In this document: in pieces, positions 46,703 through 58,530 of the stretch | How the letters are laid out: the number at the start of each line of letters is the position of its first letter | How positions within the stretch are numbered: position 1 is the stretch's first letter | NCBI GenBank assembly: GCA_023313575.1 | Contig: JAJTTP010000004.1 | Span: 620,001 to 684,000, forward strand | Source: Eutypella sp. D-1 | Taxonomy: Eukaryota > Ascomycota > Sordariomycetes > Xylariales > Diatrypaceae | Direction of reading: 5' to 3' | DNA: 64,000 nucleotides | Notes under the pieces: model-generated | Seen by the model: only the letters and a program-made list of their open reading frames with translations | Databases searched by the model: none | What the model was told of the DNA's origin: nothing | Made by a program: the position numbers and the translations under genes

Positions 46703-49176
46703 ATGGGTAAAAGTGTAAGCATCCGATCTATGCGAACACGCCCTCTCTTAGGAGTGCATCTGTACGGTTTGGGGATAACCATCATTTGGGTCCAGGCCGG
46801 TGATACGTCACCTGAAGCCCCGCCGCCTGAAGCCCCGCCGCCTATAGACGAGGGCTCTGCAATCGAATCACAATTCGTGCACTATAAGCGGGAAGAGTGC
46901 GGGCCGCTGCGCTGTCGTAGGGACTGCTCAACATGATATATTGATAATGATCGCAGCGACGCGAAGGAATGGCGGCCCAGGACGGTGCACGCGACTCCGG
47001 TTTCCGAGATCTTTTGGCCGATGACGATGAGACGGATCCTGGCCGACCGCAAACCGCGGTCGGCCATGCTGGGCTCCTGCCCGCTCGAGGTCCAGTAGCT
47101 CGGCTCCACGGCTGAACCCTGTTGGGACCTCCGGACGGGTTCGGCGCTGCTCGCGGGGGCGATCATGTTATTTAAGCATAGTGTACCTCCGGCACTACGC
47201 CCCAGGTCGTGTCAAACGAGCTCGAATGGTGATGATAAGAGTGGGGGAAAAGGGAGGGGGCGCGAATTTGGTATTACTACGAGGTACGTAATGAGGACGG
47301 GCAATGTTGCGTGCCACGCAATGCAGAACTCGGGGGGATCGACTCAACATGCCCGGTCTAGAGGTCTGTCCTACACCGGCAAATTTATACCCGTGGCCCC
47401 CTTTCCGAGGGAGGGGGGGGGGGGTACGATGTGATACCAGGTGCGCAGCAACAGCAACGTTAAATTCTAGTGTATCGCGGCCAGTCGTATCGTCAGTATG
47501 TAGGATGATGCAGTCGGGTTCAGAATGAGCGCGGGGTCGCAGTTCTCCAAAGCCCGTGGACATGTAATCTGTGTACCACTGTGGCTAAACGTTGCGCCGA
47601 TTCTCACTATGGAATGTGCCTGCGGCCTTGCACCTGATGGGCCAAATCTCCCTCGATATGCACAGACAACGATGAGTCTTATAGGCCTTGGCTTCGGTTT
47701 TCCATATGTCGAGCTCTTAGCAATACTGTCCTAAGACCATAGAGAAATAAGGTTACAATGCAGGCTATCCAAATATGTACGTTTCTGGCCAGTTTGGCCC
47801 GTCTGTTCCTGTGGCGGTATCCTATGCTCGCTCAGGACAACAAAACGCCTCTTGAATGATGGTTGCTCCCGTCTTGCCCGGGGTAGAAAAAGCCTCATGA
47901 AATTCTGAGCGGTCTCGAGGTCTGGTCTCAGGAGCCATCCTAAGCTGGCGCACAAGCACAACAGGATATAACTATCTATTAATATACGTGCACCCTCGAT
48001 ACGGGCAAGCGAGACCACTCCCAATAGCCCCGAGGATATACCCGCTTCCCCAACCATCGTGGTCTCTCGCTAATGTACGGTGAATTAATTGTCTTTGCAC
48101 TCCCCCTCTCCTTCCTTGTGATTACGCGTACACGCAAATCTCGGTGCTCTCGAATGAGCCCGATGGATATTTCGTGTTCTACTAACGTGTGTTTCTGTCG
48201 CGATACCTCGAGAGCCTCGATCTCAACTGGCTGTTTCTGGTGACGCCCTGTTACGTAGCTTCGGATATATTGTGAGAGTCATTTCACGAGAGCTGATAAG
48301 ACGCGGCGCAGTTCCGCCTAAGTATACAAGCCAGGGCTTTATAGAACGTCTTGCGGGCATTGCAACCTCTTCAGAGGGAATTGTAGACCCCAACTCGATA
48401 CGGGTGCCCCCCCAATCTGTGATGTGTCAGCCAGCCAGCCCTACGTGCCACGCGTGGAACATGCCGTGCGTCAGGTTTGGAGATCTGCACTCCTCCACGG
48501 ATGCCTACATCGTTATCCAAGGCTGCCACTCGACTTTGACTGGAAGAGTGATAACGTGATGACGGAATACGAGAGGAGGGACCAAGCGTGTCTTTTTCAT
48601 CCGAAGGCGATCTCTCCGGGGATTCGGACGACAAGGTTGAATCGAGCCTATAGCCTCGAGGAATATGAAAAGAGTGATCGTTCTACACCGGTGCCACATA
48701 GCCATGAATTTGTGCACTCAACATGCATGCGCCGTGCGGACTCAGTGCTGGCCGTCTGACTGTGCATGCGTCTTCCGGACGTCGTACTGGTACAATAGAT
48801 TTACGACACGGTTGGGTCTTGATTGAATGCAAGTGCGCCGTCACAATATTGTCACAGTAGATATTATCGAGCTGTGATGGAAGGTGTGATCTCATCATCG
48901 TGACACGTTCCTTCCCCGCCATGCTTATCTGCTTACCTACCCACCTGAATCCAGTCCAAGCCTTCCTCAGACAGATAATGCTTTCCTGGACCCTCCCGTC
49001 CTTCTCATTCCCCTCCCTCTCTTCGTCCTAGTGCGTGTCCCGGCTTTAAAGTGATGTCTCCTGTCTACACCGGTAGGCTGCCACATCCTCACTGACTCTC
49101 AAAGTGTTGACCTCAGACACATCACCAACTATAATCCAATCTTGAGTCCCGGCTTACTTAACCAGTATTTGCGGCG
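46703..49176. other. Long intergenic region, possible gene relics
   Basis: About 2.5 kb. It includes a GC-rich island (46955-47165) with a coding-like minus-strand frame and an 11-bp hairpin (47040-47066), a G12 run at 47413-47424, and a minus frame at 47731-48057. That frame starts MVGEAGISSGLLGVVSLA, recalling N-terminal domains of fungal STAND proteins, but has no continuation. A + frame at 46703-46936 contains a duplicated CCTGAAGCCCCGCCG. None is a supported gene. Confidence 0.5.
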
Positions 49177-50729
49177 ATGGTGCTAGGTGAAAACAATGGC
49201 CCGACCCTCGTGGCTACAATATGGCCCATCGCCATTGTATCGGGTACTGTCCTCGGACTGCGTATATTCGCTAAAATCAGTAGGGGCCGATATATCTGGT
49301 GGGATGGTGTGTTCTTTACTGAAGCCCTTGATCGGTTTTACTGCTACGGCTGAATGAGCTTTAACCTCAGTATACCGTGCTAACCAGACCCATGGTCAAT
49401 ATAGATATCATAATGCTCTTCTCCCAGACTCTGCTGTTGATCGCGGTGTCGCTGATCACGCGGGCAGCGGCGCTGGGGTTAGGACAGACCTGGGAGGTGC
49501 TGAGCCCGGATGCGCGGTGGGCCATCGCGACGTACGGGACGTTCTACAGCGCGTCAGCACCGGTCATCGTGGCGAGCGCAAGGGTGTCGTTCGCGGTCGC
49601 GATGCTGCGCGTGACGCCATCGGTGGGCTGGGGCCGCGCGCTCGTTCGCGTCATCATCGTAGGCCTCATCTTTATCACCGCGCTGCCCCTCTTTGTCGCC
49701 CGCCTCACCCTCTGCACCCCCGTCCAGGCCGTCTGGGGCCACATTCCCGGTCAATGCGGCAACACCCGCATCCCGCTGTATCTCGGCTGGGCGAGTGGTG
49801 GTGAGTGCATCCTTAGCTCTGGAATTCACAGGTAGCATTGGTATCTGCGTGTCGAAGTTGAATTGTGAGCTAATCAATGATGCTTGACTATGTACGCTGG
49901 CAGCGTGGAGCGCTTTCAGTGACTTCGCCCTAACCTTGCTAGCTTGGAAGATTATCTGGTCTATGAGAATGCGGACCAAGGAGAAGATCGGCGTTGCTAT
50001 CGCGCTGAGCTTCGGTTTGCTGTGAGTTACATCTTCCCCATCAAGAAACCTATTCTCGACGTACTGGCGACCATCTCGTTCGCGGTCAAGTGGATAACTA
50101 TTAATACGAATTGTGAAATTGGGTAGGTCCGGCGCCATCACTATCTTTAGATATACATTTGTAGCCCTGATCTATAACAAGGACTTCTATCGTGAGTTTT
50201 ACTCTAGTATCTTCAGGAGAGTAGGCAATCACTGACTCCTTAAATAGAATACGGGTATTTCGGCTTTATCTGTGTAAGACCAATAAGACACTCCTAAAAT
50301 GAAATTGTCGCACAACATTGTGCAGTGCCCGTAGTATGGTCGAAGAACTGCTGACCCTTACACGTTCATGCACAGATGGCAGCGGAGGGCGCGACGAGCA
50401 TAATCGCAGCCAGCATTCCGGCACTACGCGCGTTTTTCGTCGAGCGAGTGCGCAGTCCCGAGTGCAGGTGGCGCTGGCTCATGGCTTCTCTGATATTTGG
50501 GGCGAAGGCCAACACAATCACGCCTCATAAGTCGTCCGAAGCGATGGGATCATCGAATTCGGAGTTCCGACAACACCAAGGGGACAGCGGCAGGAACATG
50601 TCGCTAGTGAGATGCGATAATTGGGATGACACCGAGTCTAGCCATGAACTCCGGCCTCTGAGTCCCAAGCCCGTATATAGACAGGCGCCGAACGACGGAG
50701 ACATTGAATGGATGGCTGGGAGGGTGTAG
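49177..50729 (+). CDS. Seven-TM rhodopsin-domain (PTH11/SAT4-like) membrane protein
   Basis: Six exons: 49177-49306, 49405-49800, 49904-50021, 50127-50191, 50248-50273 and 50376-50729, in frame to 362 aa. The N-terminal TM and RIFAKISRGRYIWWDD motif, the long second exon (TM2-4, with LCTPVQAVWGHIPGQCG extracellular loop), AWSAFSDFALTLLAWKIIW, ALSFGLLSGAITIFRY and GATSIIAASIPALRAFF are the usual blocks of the fungal rhodopsin domain family. The Cys pair in the loop is present. The C-terminus is about 90 residues, polar and cytosolic. Members act as candidate receptors or membrane proteins of unknown ligand; no CFEM domain precedes it. Exon 5 is a 26-nt microexon that restores frame. Function is inferred from family only. 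Confidence 0.85.
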
Positions 50730-51553
50730 GAAGAGGGTTCATTCTAGGGAATGGAAGTTTTCGTTGGCCTTTGTCGTGGCCGGCACGAACGCTGTTTTGA
50801 CCTGGAGTTGGTGTTTGTGAGGATAAGACTAACATCACAGACCATCAACGCTTAATCGATCTTAAGTGCTCGGGAGAGAAAATTAGCTAACCTTTCATTA
50901 TACGAGAAGCATAGCGAGTATCTAGACTTGGGAGAGCTGTCCGATTCTAGGCTTTTTTCATGGGGCATCCGTTTTGTACCGTCAATGATGTTCCAGTTAC
51001 GTAGGGAGTAACATTCCTGTAATAGGCTGGGAAAATATGGCGTTTATATAATTTCCACGTAGGTTCTGACAATCCTCGTCATTTTGTCTGATTATATCGA
51101 CCTCAAAAATCGTCACGATAAACCACAAAAAAGGTCTTGGGATTCTTGTAAATGGCATCATGACGATAGAAAGGGGTAAGACCCCCCTCCGCTCTAGCGC
51201 TTAAGTAAGCTGTCTTTAGTGGTGTCGATCCCTGTCGACGACCCGTCATAGGGCATAATTATACAGGTGGAGCGTGCACTCCAGCAGTCTTAGGCCTCCG
51301 GTTTAGTGCATTACTACTATAAACCAAATCTATTCCCTTTACCCCATCATCATCCAGAGTATACATTGCTTCGCGGAACAGTAGTTTGCGGAGACATTCG
51401 CCACTCCATACTGTAATATCTGGGTGTTTAATCTACAGTTTGTGTGAGAGCAGGAAGGTTGTGCGCTCACTCTGACATGAACTTTGTGGCGGGGTCTTTG
51501 CGTGATCGGATGGTTCTTCTTCAACGCGCCCCTCCTCCTGCTACTCGAGGTAG
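50730..51553. other. Intergenic
   Basis: About 820 bp between two tandem genes. It is AT-rich, with no repeat or gene identified. It includes the presumed promoter of the GH63 gene. Confidence 0.55.
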
Positions 51554-54301
51554 ATGACGATGCGTGCGCTCAGGTCTCGAGATGGCCTGTGGCTGCTGTT
51601 TTCGTCTTCTTTGATATCTGCTACGGCCTTGGAACACGAATCGGGAGCATCTAACGATGCGGCGCTCCGATGGGGTCCCTACCGGCCCAACCTATATTTT
51701 GGGGTGCGACCTCAGATGCCAGATACACTTCTCATGGGGATGATGTGGGGACAAGGGCAAGACAAGGCCACTCTCATTGAAAGTAGGTCCCGCTCCTTGC
51801 GCGTGGATGATTGGTCGGTTATACTCATGCGAGATGGCTACTTATCTTAGCCATTCACGACACGTGTGAGCAGGACGACAGCGTGGAGGGCTTCGGGTGG
51901 ACTGTGTATGACACCCGCTTCGGTGGCTCCCAGACGATCCACAACGACGCCGGCCATGTAGATGTAAAGACGGATTTCATGAAGACAAAAGACGGGAATA
52001 GCTGGGCCGTTCAGGTTAGCGGGTCACTGAGACCTGGTGCCCCTGATAGCGTGGAAACCGCTGTCGTCTTTCATGTTGCCCTCGAGAATTCTGCTGGTAA
52101 TGATACGAAGACGATAAAATGTATGGAGGATGAAACGGGAAGACACGATGCTCGAAGTTTCGACACAGCCTGCTACGGAGAGGATCCCGCACTAGGAACC
52201 TTCGAATTCTACGTCATCGGAGATGCCAACAATGAAGTCGTGGAGGGCGTTTCCGTGAAGAGCATGCAGGTTTCCGAAGACATGATCTGGAAGGCCAAGT
52301 GTACGACATACAACCGTACCTCCATGCACACTGATGAGAGCATTGGGACTGATTTTTTCTGCAGCTGTGTTCACAAAGCAAGTCCTAGCTGGTTCTAGTG
52401 ACGGTGACGGGTACTTAGTCAACGATCCCGGTGTAGGGAATATGCACTTTATGCAGATGGTTCTCAAAGGACCGTTCGTGGTAAGAAATTCCAGTCGTCC
52501 GGTCCCACCCACGAAAACTGACTTAGTAAATAGGTTACCTTTACCTATAGGGCTGCCGCGGAAATGCTGTTGAGCCGTATGTTGAACCAATTCATTTCGT
52601 GTGATAATATGCTAACACTTTCTAGCTGATGATATCCGGGACAACGTGGAGGCCTTTCAGCTTGGCTTCATGGAAGCTGTGGATAAGGTGTTCCCGAGGA
52701 CTACGCCATTTGATAACGATAAACATGCCCATCTCAGTCAGGCTTTGCTCTCTAACCTCTTAGGCGGGTTGGGCTTTTTTCACGGGGATAGCAAGGTGGA
52801 TGCCACCAACTCTTCCGCGTATCTGGAGACGGATATGGACTTTTGGGAAAAGGCCGCGGATGCGATGAAGCATGCGACAATCACAACCGCGCCGCCAATG
52901 TCACTATTATCACACGTACCCTCCAGACCGATCTTCCCCCGCGGGTTTCTCTGGGATGAGGGCTTCCACCTTCTTCCAGTCATGGAATGGGACCTGGACT
53001 TGTCTGTGTCCGTCCTCCAAAGCTGGCTTCGTCTGATGGACGACGATGGATGGATTGCACGAGAACAGATTCTCGGGTCTGAGGCTCGCAGCAGGGTCCC
53101 CGAAGAGTTCCAAGTCCAGTATCCGCACTACGCTAACCCTCCAACTCTCCTACTGTTGCTCCCAATTTTGATGTCTAAGCTCAAGGACCCGAAAAAGTAC
53201 ACCGGGCACCCGTCAAAGTATCTTTCGTGGCCAGACAGGGCCTCAGATATGCTCAAGGAACTGTATCCGCTTCTTGTTCGACACTATCAATGGTTCCGCC
53301 GCACTCAGGCCGGAAATTTCAGCAGTCAGTACCCACGTCCGGAGTACACCATTCCAGGCGAGGGCTTCCGCTGGCGGGGACGAACCCCAATGCATACACT
53401 GACCAGCGGCCTTGACGACTATCCTCGTGCTGACCCGCCACATCCCGGCGAGTTACACATCGATGCCCTCGCTTGGGTGGGTGCATCTGCCCACGCTCTC
53501 CAGCAGGTCGCTCAGTACCTCGGGGAGGAGATTGACGCGGCTTTGTATGACGAGCATCTATACGCCGCACAACACAACCTCGACGTGATACACTGGGATC
53601 CTGTAGAGTCGGCTTACTGTGACTCTACCATAGATTCCGAGGGCGACTTCCAGCGGGTCTGCCGTCTGGGGTACCTATCGCTCTTCCCGCTACTGCTTGG
53701 GCTTATGAACCCACACAGCCCTCACCTGCCAGCCGTTCTAGACCTGCTATCAGACCCCGCGCGTCTCTGGTCTCCCCACGGTCTGCGCAGCCTGAGCGCC
53801 ACAGACCCGAGTTACGGCCGTGAGGAGGACTATTGGCGAGGGGCCATTTGGGCTAATTTAAATGTGCTGGCGGTTCTGCGTCTGCGGGACCTTGGTACCG
53901 AGGATGGCCCCGAACAGGAGCGGGCTAAGTCACTCGCTGCCCAACTTCGGGAAAACCTCGTTGGTGCCGTGTACGACAGCTGGGACCATACCGGGCTCTT
54001 CTGGGAGCAATACGATGACAAGACGGGCGAAGGTCGGAGGAGCAGGGCTTTCACAGGCTGGACGGCGTGCGTCATCCTCCTCCTGGGGCTCGACCTTCCT
54101 GCGTCTAAGGAAGTACCGGGCGGGCTATCTCTTGTAGCGTCTGTGCTGCTACTTGCGTGTCTGGCTACGGCTATTGTGTTCAGGCGTGGGCTAGTAGATT
54201 TTGGCAAAGCAACCGTGGACTTCTCCTGTGGGGCGTGTAGAAATCAGTGGTACAGGGGAACATACGAAGAAGTTATAGACTTGGATGAACTTGATCATTA
54301 G
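51554..54301 (+). CDS. GH63 mannosyl-oligosaccharide glucosidase (glucosidase I-like)
   Basis: Glucosidase I removes the outer alpha-1,2-glucose from N-glycans in the ER. Exons 51554-51782, 51851-52300, 52365-52480, 52534-52576 and 52626-54301 give 837 aa. There is a signal-like N-terminus, then LRWGPYRPNLYFGVRPQMP, DTCEQDD..GWTVYD, FPRGFLWDEGFHLLP, DDDGWIAREQILG and VPEEFQVQYPHYANPPT. The general-acid region is TSGLDDYPRADPPHPGELHIDALAWVG, with WSPHGLRSLS, YWRGAIWANLN and the second acidic residue in FWEQYDD. The catalytic motifs are intact. Unusually, a C-terminal membrane segment (SLVASVLLLACLATAIVFR) and a short polar tail follow the domain. Exons 3-4 are short and motif-poor, so those junctions are less certain. 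It looks divergent, perhaps a paralogue rather than the only copy. Confidence 0.85.
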
Positions 54302-54694
54302 TATTGAAGGAGATTTTCATCCATAATGCTTTTCCTGACAACATCGCTCATCGTCCAAATTGAAATTCAATCAATCTAGCCGTCACTTAATCACTCTCAA
54401 ATCCAGCCTTGTGAAGGCCTTAAAATACTCGGTCGCGCACATAATTACCTCTGTGCTGAGCTCCTTGTAGGCACAACTGTGGAACCTAATAGCCTGTACC
54501 GTTCCACGATCGGCTGCATGACGACAGCAGGTTGATACCGTTGTTGGATTGGCCATTATGATGTGGGGTCCATACAAGCTTTTGCACAGATGTAGTTTGC
54601 GGGGTGTCTAGACACTGACAGGGGTCTCCTCATATTATTTTACTCACGTTCACAGAGTAGCCAAGGAAAGTTAACTCATCCCAATCAAGAGACA
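54302..54694. other. Intergenic
   Basis: About 390 bp between GH63 and the downstream MFS gene on the same strand. Nothing recognised beyond the presumed promoter. Confidence 0.6.
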
Positions 54695-56396
54695 ATGATG
54701 AAGCAGCTGGAAAGTGACAGTCATCAGAGCGCTATGGCAGTGTCTCTGCCTCATTCAGTCTTCACCGTGACAGAGAAGTGGTTTATTGTTAGTATGGCTG
54801 CTTACGCCGCCTGGTTCTCTACATTGAGCAGTTTCATTTACTACCCAGCTCTTCACGCGCTGTCCGAAACGATGTCGGTGTCCATCGACAAGATAAATTT
54901 AACGGTTACAACGTATATGGCTGTGGCAACAATAGCGCCAACGTTGGTTGGCGATGCCGCTGATATATTAGGCCGACGGCTGATGTACTTACTTACCTTG
55001 AGTTTGTATATTATCGCCAATCTCGCCATCGCTTTGACGCAATTCTATCCGGTTTTGTTAGGACTTAGGGTCATGCAAGCCCTCGCAATATCTGGTATGA
55101 TCTATTTCCGCTGCCAAATACATCTTCTTCGCTGAAATTAGGATCAGGGACCTTCTCAATAGCATACGGTGTGATTGCCGATGTCTCCTCACCAGCAGAG
55201 AGAGGAACTTTCGTCAGTGCGGTCTCCTTCGCGTAAGTTGCCAGCCTAGCCATCTAAAACCGTGTGCTTATGCCGCCAGAATAACAATTGCGCCAAGTAT
55301 TGGCCCAATAATAGGAGGGGCCCTAACCTATGCCGCGGGCTGGCCTTGGATCTTCTGGTTCCTGGCTATTGCTGCGGGCGTTTGCGTGGTCTTAATGGCC
55401 TTATTTCTGCCTGAAACAGCTCGAAGTATCGTGGGCGACGGCTCGGTACGACCGGCAAGTTACCTGCAGTTGCCGGTTCCTACGTTGATGCGCCATTGGA
55501 ACGAGAGCCGTGATGTCGCCCCACATGTGTGGCGAATACCTAATCCTCTTAAGTCCTTAGTGATCCTATTCCGCAAGGACAATACTATCATCATTCTCGC
55601 ATGTGGCCTTCTGTACGCTGTTTATACGTGTCTTAGTGCGTCTCTTTCGACGTTGTTCATCGACATATACAGCCTAAACCAGTGGCAAGCAGGCATAATC
55701 TATCTTCCATTCGGCATCGGTGGGACTGTCTCAACGTTCTTCTCTGGGCTGCTAATGAATAACGCGTATCGGAACTCCAGGACGAAACTCGGCCTGTCTA
55801 CGAACAAGATAACTGGGGATGACCTTGATGACTTTTCTATCGAGAAAGCTCGTCTTGTTGTCATATGGATACCAATGCTACTGACAACGGTATCAGTTGT
55901 AACTTTTGGATGGTGTTTACACCACCATCAGGTTCGCCCCCACCCCCACCCCTTTCAATTTCTATTTTGAGTGCATATGTTGACAGCATCTAGCACATCT
56001 CAGTTCCTCTCTGCCTTCAGTTCGTCACAGGGTTATGCATGCAGCTCGACTTTAGTGTAGGACCGATCCTCCCTGCCTTCGATGGAGACAATCTAATCCG
56101 TTCGATAGGTCTACAACACCCTGCTAATTGACAAGAATCATAGAACACCAGCGGTTGCTCAGGCTTCAAGCAACGTTGTACGATGCACTATTGCGGCAGT
56201 TGTGGTATCCTTTTTACAGAACCTGATAGATTCACTAGGTATTGGTTGGACGTTCACGTTTATGGCCGGTTTGTGTTTAATTGCAACTGGACTCTTTATC
56301 ATTGATTATAGTAAAGGCACATCATGGAGGCAGGGAAGCATTGCGCAGATGCGAGTACACGAAACAGACACTGAAGGTATTGAACGTAATAGATAG
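54695..56396 (+). CDS. MFS transporter, DHA1 family (second)
   Basis: Exons 54695-55094, 55142-55232, 55280-55931, 55994-56056 and 56109-56396 give 497 aa with about 12 TM segments. DHA1 motifs are TTYMAVATIAPTLVGDAADILGRR (motif A), LRVMQALAISGSGTFSIAYGVIADVSSPAERGTF, IAPSIGPIIGGALTYAAGWPWIFWFL (motif C) and, near the end, VYNTLLIDKNHRTPAVAQASSNVVRC. The subgroup resembles Qdr/Dtr-type exporters. The donor after exon 3 (GTTCGC) is weak. The acceptor at 55993 was chosen because it restores the conserved HISVPLCLQFVTG stretch. The substrate is unknown. It sits 0.4 kb after the GH63 gene on the same strand. Confidence 0.85.
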
Positions 56397-56422
56397 TTGA
56401 TGGAAAAGAAAACTAGACCTAA

Positions 56423-57684
56423 TCATTCTAGCTGTTTCATCACAAATGGAACGTAATTCTTGGTCACGCTAATGTCGTGTTCTGGATTGTATCTCTCCAG
56501 AGTGTCCAGTGGTGCATACTTCTCGCACAGGTACAGCATGTCATTATAAGCACTGTACATTATTATATTAGCGAAGGATGGTATATACGCTCGAATCATG
56601 ACTCACATCTTCCTTGAAGCGCTTCCTGGATGCCCTGCCGAGTCGTTCAGATAGGGGTGGATGCTGTACAATCTGTTCCGATCGTCCCATTCCTCCGCAG
56701 GCTCAGAAGGTTCAACGTGACGTTGGTATAGCCGCAAATAGATGGGCATGTTGAAGTAAAAGGTCCAGGAGCATCGCCATGTGCCGAACTCCATCTCATT
56801 GTGGGCATATGTAGAGCCGGCGTCAAAGGTAATGATATCACCTGTTTCCATATCAATGCCCACGTTACGCTCCCATAAGTCACCGTGTATCAAAGTGGGC
56901 GTGATATCTCGGCCATCAGACTGTAGTGCTCCAAGAAGTCGGGGATGACTGCATCGATGAGCTGCTTGCAGGCAGCATCGTATTCCGGCCATGGCCCATT
57001 AGTCTCGTTGTCATATTTTATGACATCCTTCAGCTGATGCGTGAAGGATGCCGCCCAGCTAGACTCCCACTTCACAGTTCTTTCCATTATGCCGCAGACA
57101 GTGGGTACATGGAACCCAAATTTTCCAGTTGGTGAACTTCCGTTCTTGTGGATCTTGACAATCTTAGAAATAAACTCTTCTGGATTGGGAGGGATAGTGA
57201 ATTTCATATCGTGGAAGTCCGTCAGGAGGAAGAAAACTTGTGCATCACCATTGTGGTATTCTCCCCATCCAAGTGGTTTGGGAGTGAAGCCTGGGACCAG
57301 TGCGTCGATGGCTAACCCCGAATGATATTCGCCCTCGACAAGAGCTCGTGCGCTTGTACCGGTCGCGCACTGTAATAATGTCAATTGTCAATAACAGCTG
57401 GACTTCTGAGTGTTTCGACAGTGTCATACTTTCAAGAAATATGTTTTAGCATCACCATCAGCCAAGATACCCGTAAGTTTTGCTGTTTTGGTCCACGCAG
57501 AGATTCCGCTTGATTCAGCAGATACAATTCGACTTCCCTTGGGAGTGACTATCCAAGGAAACTTGTTGTTAGTTGAAACTCTACATAGGGGACTAGGTGC
57601 AGGCCTACCTTGCAGAACCGCTTTGTGAAGAGGGAAGTTTCCCTCAACACTTAGATCCCACATTGATTTGCTTTCCATCTTCAC
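56423..57684 (-). pseudogene. Ketosamine-3-kinase (fructosamine kinase) family, apparent one-base frameshift
   Basis: Family enzymes phosphorylate ketosamines on glycated proteins, causing deglycation. Exons 57684-57609, 57548-57430, 57369-56607 and 56552-56423. Exon 2 has TPKGSRIVSAE and AWTKTAKL. Exon 3 has the YHSGLAIDALVPGFTPKPLGWGEY block, FGFHVPTVCGIMERTV, HGDLWERN (catalytic loop) and TFDAGSTYAHNEMEFGTWR. The last exon has AYNDMLYLCEKYAPLDTLERY. The reading changes frame at about 56941-56944: the upstream frame ends ..LIDAVIP and the family sequence resumes one frame over with RLLGALQSDGRD. A single missing C in a C4 run would explain it. No intron fits there. It is either a recent pseudogene or a sequencing error. 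Everything else, including all splice sites, is intact. Confidence 0.8.
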
Positions 57685-58530
57685 CTAGCTCGTTAAACCT
57701 AATGAACAGGCAGAAAATGAATAAAGGAAAGAATCATTCTTTTACAACAGGAAAAGGGTTCGTGTGCAGTCCCCCAAACATCTGTTCCAGTCTCCCTGCC
57801 GCTTACGGTTTGCAGCAGGCTGTGTTGGAGAAGAGTTGCCAACACCCCCTCTGAATTGGGGGCGCCTGGGGACCGCCCCCATGTCAGTGGGCGGCAGGAT
57901 GCAGCCCAATCACGCAATGGCGCGGGCTATCACCACCTAATGAAGTGAGACAGGCTGGTGGTCGCCGAGTACAACAGCCTTTATTGAACAGCGGGCAAGG
58001 GGCCCTATACCTTAATAGTTACTGCTTCATTTTCCAACAAAATAGCATGAATTAGTGCACCCTGTCCATTGTCCTTGAACACCATTCTGCCCCCTGTTTA
58101 TGACACGGGTCAGCTTTCCGTAAGCGAAGTCGATTAGTGAGCATGTAAGGATTACTACAATTGCATGGTTCCTTTCCATGCACTCTCGCGACAAGGATGT
58201 GACTGGGTAAGATCCGGGCGCTTGCTTGACTTTTTCTAGTATGTACATCACTGAGGAGCTTTGCATACAGGCCAGTGACATCCTAGAGGCTCTGGTTATT
58301 TTCCCCAGCCTATCAAAGCAAGCGAAGCCCAAAATACGTGCTTAAAAGGCTAATAATAAAGTGTATCCAGCCTGAAGATCACAGTGATAAGCGCTTACTG
58401 ATAACTCCCGAACTTTCGACCCTATTCAAACATGTCAGTTTTGTTCCCCAATGTCTTAGCCCTCCGGTGTGCCTTAAGCCTGTACCAACAAACCCCGAGG
58501 CTTCGCTAGCAACCTCGCCAATTACTTCGT
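57685..58530. other. Intergenic, divergent region
   Basis: About 850 bp between the divergent kinase-like gene and the STAND gene. A short GC-richer block around 57770-58000 (GGGGGCGCCTGGGGACCGCCCCC, CACCACCTAATG..GGTGGTC) differs in composition from its flanks and may be a relic of a mobile element. No gene found. Confidence 0.5.

Noticed and set aside
46703..46936. 77-codon + frame with Pro-rich repeat and C-terminal Cys
   Set aside because: Hydrophobic N-terminus is a poor signal peptide and the rest is a short duplication; too weak to list as a gene.
57756..58010. GC-rich block with short inverted words, possible LTR or MITE piece
   Set aside because: No terminal repeats, target-site duplication or coding remnant could be identified by eye.
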